NCBI GenBank assembly: GCA_044866695.1
Contig: JBIOUF010000290.1
Span: 1-5,198, forward strand
Direction: 5' to 3'
From: JBIOUF01 sp044866695
Lineage (GTDB): Bacteria; Actinomycetota; Actinomycetes; Propionibacteriales; Nocardioidaceae
DNA: 5,198 nt
Part shown: in pieces, positions 1 through 4,920 of the stretch
Position numbering within the stretch: position 1 is the first letter of the stretch
Layout of the letters: each line of letters opens with the position of its first letter
Program-made: the position numbers and the translations under genes
Notes under the pieces: model-generated
Told to the model about the DNA's origin: nothing
Seen by the model: only the letters and a program-made list of their open reading frames with translations
The model's database searches: none

Positions 1-287
1 TCGGGGTCCAGGTGCCCGATGACGGTGATCTGGTCCTCTCCGCCGATGGTCGCGAGCACGGCCCGGATCTCGGGGTCGGCGAAGGCCGCGTTCAGATCCC
101 TGGCGCGGTCGGCCGGCGACGATCCGACCTGGCGGGTGGTCGGGTACTCGACCGGCACCAGCCCGGTGAGCTCCTCCAGGCGCCGCATGGCCTGCTCGTG
201 CACGCCGGGCCCGACGCCTGGCGCGGCGAACGACGGGGAGACCACCGCAACCTTGTCGCCCGGCACTGCCTTCGACGGTGCCTGCAT
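1..287 (-). CDS. S66 family peptidase / LD-carboxypeptidase (MccF/LdcA-like), N-terminal part, runs off left edge
   Basis: Translating the minus strand from the ATG at 287 gives 95 complete codons with no stop, ending at the window edge. Residues 10-19 read GDKVAVVSPS, the usual first beta strand of S66 proteins. Residues 64-83 contain the DLNAAFADPEIRAVLATIGG type segment that opens the S66 core, followed by D85 and the 'HLD' at 92-94. Known members are cytoplasmic serine carboxypeptidases that cut L,D bonds in muropeptides (LdcA) or inactivate microcin C-like peptide-nucleotides (MccF). The nucleophile Ser, normally in a G-[YF]-S-D turn some 20 residues after the GG motif, and the later Glu and His lie outside the window, so activity cannot be judged. 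An in-frame TGA lies three codons before ATG 287, leaving only that ATG or the GTG at 293 as common starts. No signal peptide is visible. The gene is divergent from yefM. Confidence 0.82.
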   Translation of the reverse strand, partial: MQAPSKAVPGDKVAVVSPSFAAPGVGPGVHEQAMRRLEELTGLVPVEYPTTRQVGSSPADRARDLNAAFADPEIRAVLATIGGEDQITVIGHLDP

Positions 288-336
288 GACCACCAGTCAA
301 CAGGCGGCCGGCTGGTCTCGCAGCCCTCCGGCGCCG

Positions 337-359
337 GTCGCTCGATGGATCCGAGCGAC
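337..359. repeat. Perfect 8-bp inverted repeat in the divergent gap
   Basis: GTCGCTCG at 337-344 is matched exactly by CGAGCGAC at 352-359, with a 7-nt spacer that includes most of a GGATCC palindrome. It lies between the starts of the S66 gene (287) and yefM (425), 50 bp upstream of the former and 66 bp upstream of the latter. No T-tract follows on either strand, so it is not a standard intrinsic terminator. It could be a regulator site or a leader hairpin; the sequence does not decide which. Confidence 0.45.
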
Positions 360-371
360 GGGACCCATCCG

Positions 372-420
372 GCCTCCACCTGGACTGGTACCATGATGTC
401 GTACCACTCTCCTTGGAGGC
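372..420 (+). promoter_or_regulatory. Nested inverted repeats that could pair with the yefM ribosome binding site
   Basis: GCCTCCA (372-378) is exactly complementary to TGGAGGC (414-420). The second arm contains the GGAGG Shine-Dalgarno sequence of yefM (415-419). Inside the 35-nt loop, TGGTAC (386-391) can pair with GTACCA (401-406). A transcript starting upstream of 372 could therefore hide the ribosome binding site in an outer stem. If transcription starts inside the operator the outer stem cannot form, so this depends on the unknown start point. Confidence 0.3.
386..406. promoter_or_regulatory. Probable YefM-YoeB autoregulatory operator (two GTAC-core boxes)
   Basis: TGGTACCA at 386-393 is a perfect 8-bp palindrome. 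A second, imperfect copy, TCGTACCA, lies at 399-406. Their GTAC cores start 13 bp apart, so the boxes fall on roughly the same face of the helix. Studied yefM-yoeB operons are repressed by YefM binding a long and a short palindrome with a TGTACA core about one helical turn apart just upstream of yefM. The layout here, ending 18 bp before the yefM ATG, fits that arrangement with a GGTACC-like variant core. I cannot place -35 and -10 hexamers with confidence, but the operator should overlap or sit just downstream of the promoter. Confidence 0.6.
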
Positions 421-424
421 GAGG

Positions 425-670
425 ATGTCCGTCACCGCAAGTGAGGCGCGCAAGCAGCTGTTCCCGCTGATCGAGAAGGTGAACAACGACCGCGTCGCTG
501 TCGAGATCACGTCGCGACGTGGCAATGCCGTACTCCTGTCCGCCGAGGAGTTCGCGGCCCTCGAGGAGACCGCCTACCTCCTGAGAGTGCCGGCCAACGC
601 GAAGCGGCTGCTGGAGAGTCTGCACCAAGCCTGGTCCGGAGAACGGCACACCCACGAGCTCGCGGAGTGA
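425..670 (+). CDS. yefM: YefM-family antitoxin (Phd/YefM)
   Basis: This 81-residue protein is of normal length for a YefM antitoxin. The N-terminal half (about 1-57), MSVTASEARKQLFPLIEKV onward through RGNAVLLSAEEFAAL, is the Phd/YefM dimerisation and DNA-binding fold. The C-terminal tail (about 58-81, acidic at its end) is the part that wraps and blocks the toxin. The start is the ATG at 425, because GGAGG at 415-419 sits 5 nt upstream. A TTG at 413 in the same frame lies before that SD and would add only four residues. The stop overlaps the yoeB start by 4 nt (GTGA), so the two are translationally coupled, as expected when antitoxin must be made in excess. The protein neutralises YoeB and, alone or with YoeB, should repress its own promoter through the boxes at 386-406. 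It appears intact. Confidence 0.93.
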   Translation: MSVTASEARKQLFPLIEKVNNDRVAVEITSRRGNAVLLSAEEFAALEETAYLLRVPANAKRLLESLHQAWSGERHTHELAE

Positions 671-924
671 GGCTCGTCTTCACACCGGACGGCTGGGACG
701 ACTACAACCATTGGCTACGGGCCGATCGTCAGACTATGACGCGAGTCAACCGCCTCATCGACGAGGCGCGGAGAGACCCGACGGGCGGGATCGGCAAGCC
801 CGAGCCGCTCAAGCATGTGCTGACCGGTGCCTGGTCTCGACGGATCACCGACGAGCACCGCCTCGTCTACCTTGTGGACGGGGACGATCTGGTCATCGTG
901 CAGGCCCGCTTCCACTACAAGTAG
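667..924 (+). CDS. yoeB: YoeB-family ribosome-dependent mRNA interferase toxin
   Basis: This 85-residue toxin of the RelE/YoeB superfamily cleaves mRNA in the ribosomal A site and stops translation until it is bound by YefM. The residues known to be important in E. coli YoeB are all present at the same numbers: E46 in IGKPEPLK (42-49), R65 in DEHRLVY (62-68), and H83-Y84 in the terminal FHYK. The SRRITDEHR and PLKH blocks are also typical. The start is GTG at 667, overlapping the yefM TGA; the MRLVFTPDGWDDY beginning is at the family position. There is no independent SD at the usual spacing (GGAG abuts the start), so translation probably depends on termination of yefM. The gene looks complete and active, which implies a functional antitoxin. 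A gene for a VOC protein follows after only 15 bp. Confidence 0.95.
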   Translation: MRLVFTPDGWDDYNHWLRADRQTMTRVNRLIDEARRDPTGGIGKPEPLKHVLTGAWSRRITDEHRLVYLVDGDDLVIVQARFHYK

Positions 925-939
925 CGAGAGGACCAACCA

Positions 940-1341
940 ATGAGAATCAGCCTGACCAGCGTCTTCGTCGACGACCAGCGAGCGGCCCTCGCCTTCTACA
1001 CCGACGTCCTGGGCTTCCAGAAGCGACGGGACATCCCGCTGGGGGACGACTTCTGGCTCACGGTCGTCTCACCCGAGGCGCCCGACGGTCCGGAGCTCCT
1101 GCTGGAGCCGGCCGGGCACCCGGCGGTGAAGCCCTTTCGGGACGCCCTCGTCGAGGACGGCATCCCACTCGTCCAGTTCGCCGTCGACGACGTCGCCGCC
1201 GAGCACGAGCGGCTGACCGCACGGGGCGTGGAGTTCACCCAGCCCCCGACGGACGTCGGCACCGCCGTCGTGGCGGTCTTCGACGACACCTGCGGCAACC
1301 TCGTTCAGCTCGTCGCCGAGAAGCCGGGCGCGAACCTCTGA
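940..1341 (+). CDS. VOC-superfamily protein (glyoxalase/extradiol dioxygenase fold), substrate unknown
   Basis: This 133-residue protein is one VOC unit made of two beta-alpha-beta-beta-beta modules. AFYTDVLGF at 18-26 is the hallmark of the first module, ELLLEP at 52-57 ends its sheet, and VQFAVDDV at 78-85 with DDTCGNLVQL at 115-124 marks the second. In many VOC enzymes a metal-binding Glu follows DPxGN; here the equivalent position is Gln123. The first-strand His is also absent (SLTSV at 4-8). The classical metal triad is therefore incomplete, as in many members of this 'DTCGN' subgroup, and glyoxalase I activity should not be assumed. GAGAGGA at 926-932 lies 7 nt before the ATG. The short gaps to yoeB (15 bp) and to the nucleoside hydrolase (10 bp) suggest co-transcription. 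No membrane or export signal is seen. Confidence 0.88.
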   Translation: MRISLTSVFVDDQRAALAFYTDVLGFQKRRDIPLGDDFWLTVVSPEAPDGPELLLEPAGHPAVKPFRDALVEDGIPLVQFAVDDVAAEHERLTARGVEFTQPPTDVGTAVVAVFDDTCGNLVQLVAEKPGANL

Positions 1342-1351
1342 CCGAACGGCC

Positions 1352-2284
1352 ATGAGAGCTCATCTGGACACCGATCTCGGGGGCGACACCGACGACGCCT
1401 GTGCGCTGGCGATGCTGTTGGGGGCTCCCGACGTCGACCTGGTCGGCGTCACGACCACGATCGACGCGCGCGGAGCGCGTGCCGGCGCGACTCGCCGGCT
1501 CCTGGGCATGGCCGGCCGCGTTGACGTGCCAGTGGCCGCCGGGGCCGCGTTGTCGTTGAGCCGCAAGGCCCCTGCCGAGGACTCCACGGGAGCCCGTCGG
1601 CAGTGGCCGGGGGGTGTCCTGCCACTGGCGACATCGCCGGGATCGGCACTGGATGCGTTGGCCCAGGCGGTCGCCACCGGTGCCACGGTGATCGCGATCG
1701 GCCCGTTGACCAACCTCGCCCTGCTCGAGGTGATGCGCCCTGGGGCCCTCGCCGACATGCGCGTGGTGGCCATGGGAGGGTACTTCGAGCCACCGGCAGA
1801 GGGACTTGTGCCGTGGGGGCCGGACATGGACTTCAACCTCCAGCACGACCCCGACGCGGCCGAGCTCGTGATCGACCGCGCCGGCGAGCTGACCCTCGTG
1901 CCGCTCCCCGCCACCCTGACCACGTGGTTGCGCGCCAGTGAGCTGCCCGGGCTGCGGGCCGCCGGAGCGGTGGGAGCCCTGCTCGCGGACCAGGCAGCCG
2001 CGCACGGCGAGGAGTTCGACATGCCGGGCCTGGGTGCCGCCTGGCCGGCGCTGCCGGACGACCTGCTGAACTTCCAGTACGACGTCGCGGCCTGCGCGGT
2101 GGCGATCGGCTGGTCCGGCGCGACGCTCACGGACCGCAGGGTGGCCACGGTCCGCCATGGTGACCTGCTGCGCACGGTGGACGACCCCGGTGGTAGACCG
2201 GCCCGCGTGGTGAGCGCGGTCGACGGCCCGGCACTGAGCGCATTCTGGCTCCGCGCCGTGGGCCGGATCGATCGCCGGCACTAG
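1352..2284 (+). CDS. Nucleoside hydrolase (IUNH family, inosine-uridine preferring-like)
   Basis: This 310-residue protein has the usual length of the family, which hydrolyses the N-glycosidic bond of ribonucleosides in purine or pyrimidine salvage, using a Ca2+ held by Asp residues. DTDLGGDTDDACAL at 6-19 is the Asp-rich calcium motif in its longer DTDxGxDxDD form. GPLTN at 117-121, MGG at 141-143, DFN at 160-162 and DPDAAELVI at 167-175 match family blocks. D244 in NFQYDVA should be the last calcium ligand. The residue before it is Tyr243, where the Crithidia-type enzymes have the catalytic His, so substrate range or leaving-group activation may differ. The start ATG at 1352 has only a poor SD, which fits translational coupling with the VOC gene 10 bp upstream. 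The C-terminus appears complete. The next reading frame begins almost immediately. Confidence 0.88.
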   Translation: MRAHLDTDLGGDTDDACALAMLLGAPDVDLVGVTTTIDARGARAGATRRLLGMAGRVDVPVAAGAALSLSRKAPAEDSTGARRQWPGGVLPLATSPGSALDALAQAVATGATVIAIGPLTNLALLEVMRPGALADMRVVAMGGYFEPPAEGLVPWGPDMDFNLQHDPDAAELVIDRAGELTLVPLPATLTTWLRASELPGLRAAGAVGALLADQAAAHGEEFDMPGLGAAWPALPDDLLNFQYDVAACAVAIGWSGATLTDRRVATVRHGDLLRTVDDPGGRPARVVSAVDGPALSAFWLRAVGRIDRRH

Positions 2285-2289
2285 CGACC

Positions 2290-2309
2290 TTGGCCAGTCT
2301 TGGCCAGCT
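2290..2309. repeat. Short tandem repeat at the truncation junction
   Basis: TTGGCCAG occurs at 2290-2297 and again at 2300-2307, with a period of 10 bp. It lies 6 bp after the nucleoside hydrolase stop, exactly where the PIN coding sequence loses its expected N-terminus. It may be a scar of the rearrangement, or chance. Confidence 0.4.
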
Positions 2310-2646
2310 GTCGGGGAGCCGCGCGCTGGGGCCGGACGCTACCGCGGCGATCGAGCAGGCGTCGGTGCTGTACCTCAGCGTCGTCTCCTATGCCGAGCTG
2401 GGCGTGAAGTCGGCCGTCGGGAAGCTGCGGATCCCTCTCGGGTTCGATGAGGCGGTGCGTCGGAGCGGTGTCTCGGTCCTCCCGCTCGAGCCCGCTCACG
2501 GTCTGGAGGTGGGGCAGCTGCCGCTTCACCACCGCGACCCGTTCGACCGGCTGCTGATCGCTCAGGCTCGTCTCGAGCGCCTGACCATGGTCTCGGCCGA
2601 CCCTCGGTTCGGCGCGTACGACGTACCGGTCGTTCGACCCCTCTAA
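2290..2646 (+). pseudogene. PIN-domain (VapC-type) toxin remnant, N-terminus missing
   Basis: The frame encodes most of a PIN ribonuclease of the 'HRDPFDR' class. Present are SVVSYAELGVKSAVGKL (30-46, with the second acidic residue E36), LPLHHRDPFDRLLIAQA (77-93, D83 and D86) and VSADPRF (101-107, D104). Absent is the first beta strand with its catalytic Asp (LLLDTHxLLWW type), about 15-20 residues. Reading upstream in frame enters the end of the nucleoside hydrolase gene without finding it. The only near start is a TTG at 2290 with no SD. PIN nucleases need the first Asp for metal binding, so the product should be inactive. No antitoxin gene lies upstream, although one normally would. The break falls within about 20 bp of the hydrolase stop, next to a short tandem repeat. 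The rest of the frame is open and well conserved, so truncation looks recent or the remnant is tolerated. Confidence 0.75.
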
Positions 2647-2678
2647 CCTGAACGGCGGCGCTGGAAAGGAGTGCCACC

Positions 2679-3194
2679 ATGATCCTCCCGAAGGCGCGGG
2701 TCCCTCGCCTCGTGACGATCCGCCGCGGTGGGACCCTCAGCGACTCCGACCACCAGCTCCTCGCGCTCTGGGCGGCATCGTGCGCGCAGCACGTCCTGGA
2801 CCTCTTCGAGTCGGCTCGGCCGGATGACCCACGACCCCGTCAGGCGATCGAGCGGGCCTGCGCCTGGGTGCGTGGCGAGGTCACGATGACAGAGGCTCGC
2901 ACGGCGGCCGGCCATGCAATGGCCGCAGCCAGGGACCTGCGTGGGGCAGCGCGGCATGCGGCGTACGCCGCCGGCCAGGCCGCGGCCGTCGCGCACGTCG
3001 CCGCCCACGAGCTCGGCGCGGCCGCCTATGCGATCAGGGCCGCACGTGCCGCCGCGCCGGAGGGCGAGGGCGAGAGCGCAGGGCGAGCCGAGTGCCGCTG
3101 GCAGCGCGACCAGCTCCCGGAGGCGATTCGCGAGCTCGTACTCGACGACCAGCGGTTGCGGAACGACATCTGCTGGTCGGCGTTCGACTGCTGA
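2679..3194 (+). CDS. Imm5-like putative immunity protein, alanine-rich and helical
   Basis: This 171-residue protein resembles the family usually annotated 'putative immunity protein' (Imm5-like), seen in many actinomycetes and Firmicutes and sometimes misnamed SbcC. I recognise it by overall pattern: RRGGTLSDSDHQLLALWAA (15-33), then RPRQAIERACAWVRGEVTM (52-70). A run of Ala-rich amphipathic helices with AAGQAAAVAHVAAHELGAAA follows (about 97-116), and then WQRDQLPEAIRELV near 141-154. It is presumably a cytoplasmic helical bundle. Its name implies protection against a polymorphic toxin, but the target of this type is unknown to me and no toxin gene is in the window. AAAGGAG (2665-2671) lies 7 nt before the ATG, the best SD on this strand after yefM, which suggests efficient translation independent of the broken PIN frame upstream. 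The gene ends in a hairpin facing a convergent gene. Family membership is fairly likely; function is inferred only. Confidence 0.7.
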   Translation: MILPKARVPRLVTIRRGGTLSDSDHQLLALWAASCAQHVLDLFESARPDDPRPRQAIERACAWVRGEVTMTEARTAAGHAMAAARDLRGAARHAAYAAGQAAAVAHVAAHELGAAAYAIRAARAAAPEGEGESAGRAECRWQRDQLPEAIRELVLDDQRLRNDICWSAFDC

Positions 3195-3213
3195 GCGCAC
3201 GCGCGGCGCTCGG
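3191..3213. terminator. Bidirectional hairpin between convergent genes
   Basis: CTGAGCGC (3191-3198) pairs with GCGCTCGG (3206-3213), giving an 8-bp stem with one G-U pair and a 7-nt loop. It overlaps the stop of the immunity-like gene (TGA 3192-3194) and ends 6 bp before the stop of the convergent oxidase gene. No T-tract is present on either strand, which is common for hairpins at gene ends in GC-rich actinomycetes. It is the only obvious candidate to separate the two converging transcripts. Confidence 0.5.
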
Positions 3214-3218
3214 CCCTC

Positions 3219-4460
3219 TCAGACGAAGAGCTCGCGCAGGTGGTCGTTGAGGAACACGCCCTCCGGATCGAGCTGTCGCCTGATGGCGACGAAGTCCTCG
3301 GCCCGTGGGTAGAGAGCGCGCAGGCGCTCGGGGGTGAGGAAGTGGAGCTTGCCCCAGTGCACGCGGGCGTCGAACTCGCTGAGCAGCGCGTCCACCGAGC
3401 GCAGGTAGCTCCAGTAGTCGGTGCCGGGCTGTCCGGACACGGAGATCACCGTTGTGGCGGTCTGGTAGCTCGGCGAGAGGTAGGCATCGTCGGGGCCGAC
3501 GGTCCGCACCTCCATCGGGTACAGCGACTGGGGGAGACTGCGACGCATGAGGTCGCGCATCGCGGCCAGAGCGTCTGTGCCCTTCTCCAGGGGCACGAAG
3601 TACTCGAGCTCGTGGAAGTTGGGGTCGTAGACCATCGGATAGATCCGATAGCACCGGTCGACCCGCCGGCCGGGGGTGGCGTCGTCGGGCTCGTCGGCCG
3701 CCGCCTCGTCGTAGATCTTCACGTAGCACTTGTCCGCCATCGTCTCGCCGTGACCGGAAAGGTTGTAGAGCGCCCCGGACTCCTCGGTAGGCAGCCAGAA
3801 GAAGCCGAAGTGCCGGTGTCCCTCGACCAGCTCGTCCCAGCGCTCCATCACCTCCTGCCACGGCCGCAGGTCCACCTGCTCCTTGAGGCGGTAGGCGTCC
3901 GTGACCTGCAGCTCGAGGCGGGTGATGACCCCGAGCATGCCGACGGCGACCTGGGCCGCGCGCAACAGCTCCGGCTCGTCCTCGCCGACGTCACGCAGCT
4001 CGCCCGACGCCGTCACGAGCCGCACACCCCGCACCACGCCGGAGAGGCTCGTGTACCGCGTGCCCGAGCCGTGGGTGGCCGTCGACACCGCGCCGGCGAT
4101 CTGCTGGGTGTCGATGTCCCCCTGGTTGACCAGGGCGAGGCCCTGGCTCCACAAGGGCTCGTAGAAGCCGTTGATCGGGGTCCCGGCCAGAGCGGTCGCG
4201 CGCTGACGCTCGACGTCGACGCCCATAACTCCACGCAGAGCGGAGAGGTCGAGCAGAAGCCCGTCGGTCTCGACGATCGGCGTGAACGAGTGGCCGGTGG
4301 CGCCGACCCGGACATGCAGGCCCTGCCGGCTGGCCGACCGCACCAACGCCGCAACCTCGTCCTCGTCCCGGGCCGACGCGGCGTGCCGCGGCGTGAAGGA
4401 CCGGTTGCCGACCCAGTTCGTCCACCGGACGCCGAGCGGCAGGTCGATGCTCTCGAGCAT
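3219..4460 (-). CDS. FAD-linked aldonolactone oxidase (D-arabinono/L-gulono-1,4-lactone oxidase family)
   Basis: This 413-residue VAO-fold flavoprotein has an N-terminal FAD-binding PCMH domain (about 15-185) and a C-terminal ALO substrate domain. VGATGHSFTP at 52-61 contains His57, the position that carries covalent FAD in several relatives. ALVNQGDIDTQQIAGA (109-124) and STATHGSG (126-133) are FAD-domain blocks. MEVRTVGPDDAYLSP (316-330), HWGK (368-371) and LDPEGVFLN (398-406) are the C-terminal signatures. Relatives oxidise aldonolactones or alditols using oxygen or another electron acceptor; the true substrate here is not evident. I chose ATG 4460 because AAGGA lies 5 nt upstream and homologous starts resemble LGVRWTNWVGNRSF. 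The frame stays open to an ATG at 4598, but those 46 extra residues look non-coding. No signal peptide or membrane segment is visible. It converges on the immunity-like gene. Confidence 0.9.
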   Translation of the reverse strand: MLESIDLPLGVRWTNWVGNRSFTPRHAASARDEDEVAALVRSASRQGLHVRVGATGHSFTPIVETDGLLLDLSALRGVMGVDVERQRATALAGTPINGFYEPLWSQGLALVNQGDIDTQQIAGAVSTATHGSGTRYTSLSGVVRGVRLVTASGELRDVGEDEPELLRAAQVAVGMLGVITRLELQVTDAYRLKEQVDLRPWQEVMERWDELVEGHRHFGFFWLPTEESGALYNLSGHGETMADKCYVKIYDEAAADEPDDATPGRRVDRCYRIYPMVYDPNFHELEYFVPLEKGTDALAAMRDLMRRSLPQSLYPMEVRTVGPDDAYLSPSYQTATTVISVSGQPGTDYWSYLRSVDALLSEFDARVHWGKLHFLTPERLRALYPRAEDFVAIRRQLDPEGVFLNDHLRELFV

Positions 4461-4662
4461 GGCCGTCCTTGTGAGGGGACTCGTGCCGGTCAGCCCGCCG
4501 TCGACGGCGACCGCGGCACGTCGTTGGGGTCCATGGAACGCCTCGACGGCGTCGAACGCAACCAGTCGTGGAGCTGTTGAGGTGGGACGAGCTGCCATGT
4601 CAAAATGTCAAAATGGCGATATTGACAGTGTCTGTTGTGACCACAGTGGAAGGGACGCCGCG
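4461..4662. other. Divergent gap with ATGTCAAA repeats; no intact gene
   Basis: This stretch separates the oxidase start from the broken antitoxin. Its left part (4461-4596) is GC-rich and I see nothing firm there. At 4597-4627 the base composition drops sharply in GC: ATGTCAAA is repeated in tandem (4597-4604, 4605-4612) and TTGACA at 4622-4627 is the inverted form of TGTCAA. The TTGACA hexamers read on either strand resemble -35 boxes, but none has a good -10 at 16-18 bp. GGAAGGGA at 4648-4655 is a good SD 7 nt before the ATG at 4663. Confidence 0.5.
4597..4627. promoter_or_regulatory. Operator-like cluster of TGTCAA repeats upstream of the antitoxin remnant
   Basis: TGTCAA occurs at 4598-4603 and 4606-4611 (8-bp period) and inverted as TTGACA at 4622-4627, a centre-to-centre distance of 16 bp from the second copy. 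Clustered direct and inverted repeats just upstream of an antitoxin gene are the normal autoregulatory arrangement of type II systems. The cluster ends 35 bp before the antitoxin ATG, so it may be the surviving operator of that broken locus. Confidence 0.4.
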
Positions 4663-4856
4663 ATGGACGTGGGGGTGCGCGAGCTGCGTGACGGCCTGAG
4701 TCGCGCCATCTGGCGATCGTCCGAGAAGGACACACGATCACAGTCACGGACCACGGTCGCCCGGGCAGCTCGAAGGTGGCGCGCCCGTCAGGGCTGACGA
4801 ACGACCAGGTCATCTCCAGGGCGCTTCGAGCCCGACCATCGACTCGTCCTCCTTGA
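4663..4856 (+). pseudogene. Frameshifted Phd/VapB-type antitoxin
   Basis: From the ATG at 4663 the frame reads MDVGVRELRDGLSR, a classic start for Phd/VapB antitoxins, and then turns to nonsense and stops at 4797. Skipping two bases (GC at 4705-4706, inside a CGCGCC run) restores HLAIVREGHTITVTDHGRP from 4707, the expected continuation of the family's DNA-binding half. That frame runs to TGA 4854-4856. After GRP the usual VARLVPVG is not recognisable, although RPSGL (about 4780-4794) looks like the following block, so there may be further small losses. A good SD (GGAAGGGA) lies at 4648-4655. As it stands only a 44-residue product with a wrong C-terminus could be made, which lacks the toxin-binding tail. 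No intact toxin gene follows; the next gene is on the other strand. Confidence 0.8.
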
Positions 4857-4867
4857 TCGCCGATAAG

Positions 4868-4880
4868 TGGCATTATGTCA
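4868..4880. repeat. Near-perfect 13-bp palindrome TGGCATTATGTCA
   Basis: TGGCAT and ATGTCA flank a central T and are inverted copies except for one base. The right arm, extended to ATGTCAA (4875-4881), matches the ATGTCAAA repeats at 4597-4612 on the far side of the antitoxin remnant. It may be another operator half-site of the same decayed system. Confidence 0.4.
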
Positions 4881-4920
4881 AGTAGTCGTGTGCCCTACCA
4901 CGACCACCACGACCTTCGGT

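Noticed and set aside
413..424. TTG start for yefM at 413
   Set aside because: It lies before the GGAGG at 415-419, which is correctly spaced for ATG 425.
12..470. A plus-strand open frame of 152 codons at the left edge
   Set aside because: It is antisense to the S66 coding sequence and runs through the operator and the yefM start.
1235..2281. A 348-codon open frame on the minus strand opposite the nucleoside hydrolase
   Set aside because: It is rich in Arg, His and Gly with no family resemblance, and the opposite strand carries clear hydrolase motifs.
3240..4580. A 446-codon open frame on the plus strand opposite the oxidase gene
   Set aside because: Its translation has no recognisable domain and is rich in His, Arg, Gly and Val. 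It is an antisense shadow of a well-conserved flavoprotein in GC-rich DNA.
4461..4598. A 46-residue N-terminal extension of the oxidase from the ATG at 4598
   Set aside because: The SD and the family-like start favour 4460. The extension has no recognisable content, and the 4598 ATG lies inside the repeat cluster.
4622..4645. TTGACA at 4622-4627 as a -35 box for the antitoxin remnant
   Set aside because: No acceptable -10 hexamer is found 16-18 bp downstream, and the hexamer is better explained as an inverted copy of the TGTCAA repeats.
2290..4856. The truncated PIN toxin and the frameshifted antitoxin as halves of one split system
   Set aside because: The HRDPFDR-type PIN toxin and the MDVGVREL-type antitoxin usually belong to different pairings, and two intact genes on opposite strands lie between them. 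There is no sequence evidence that they were once joined.
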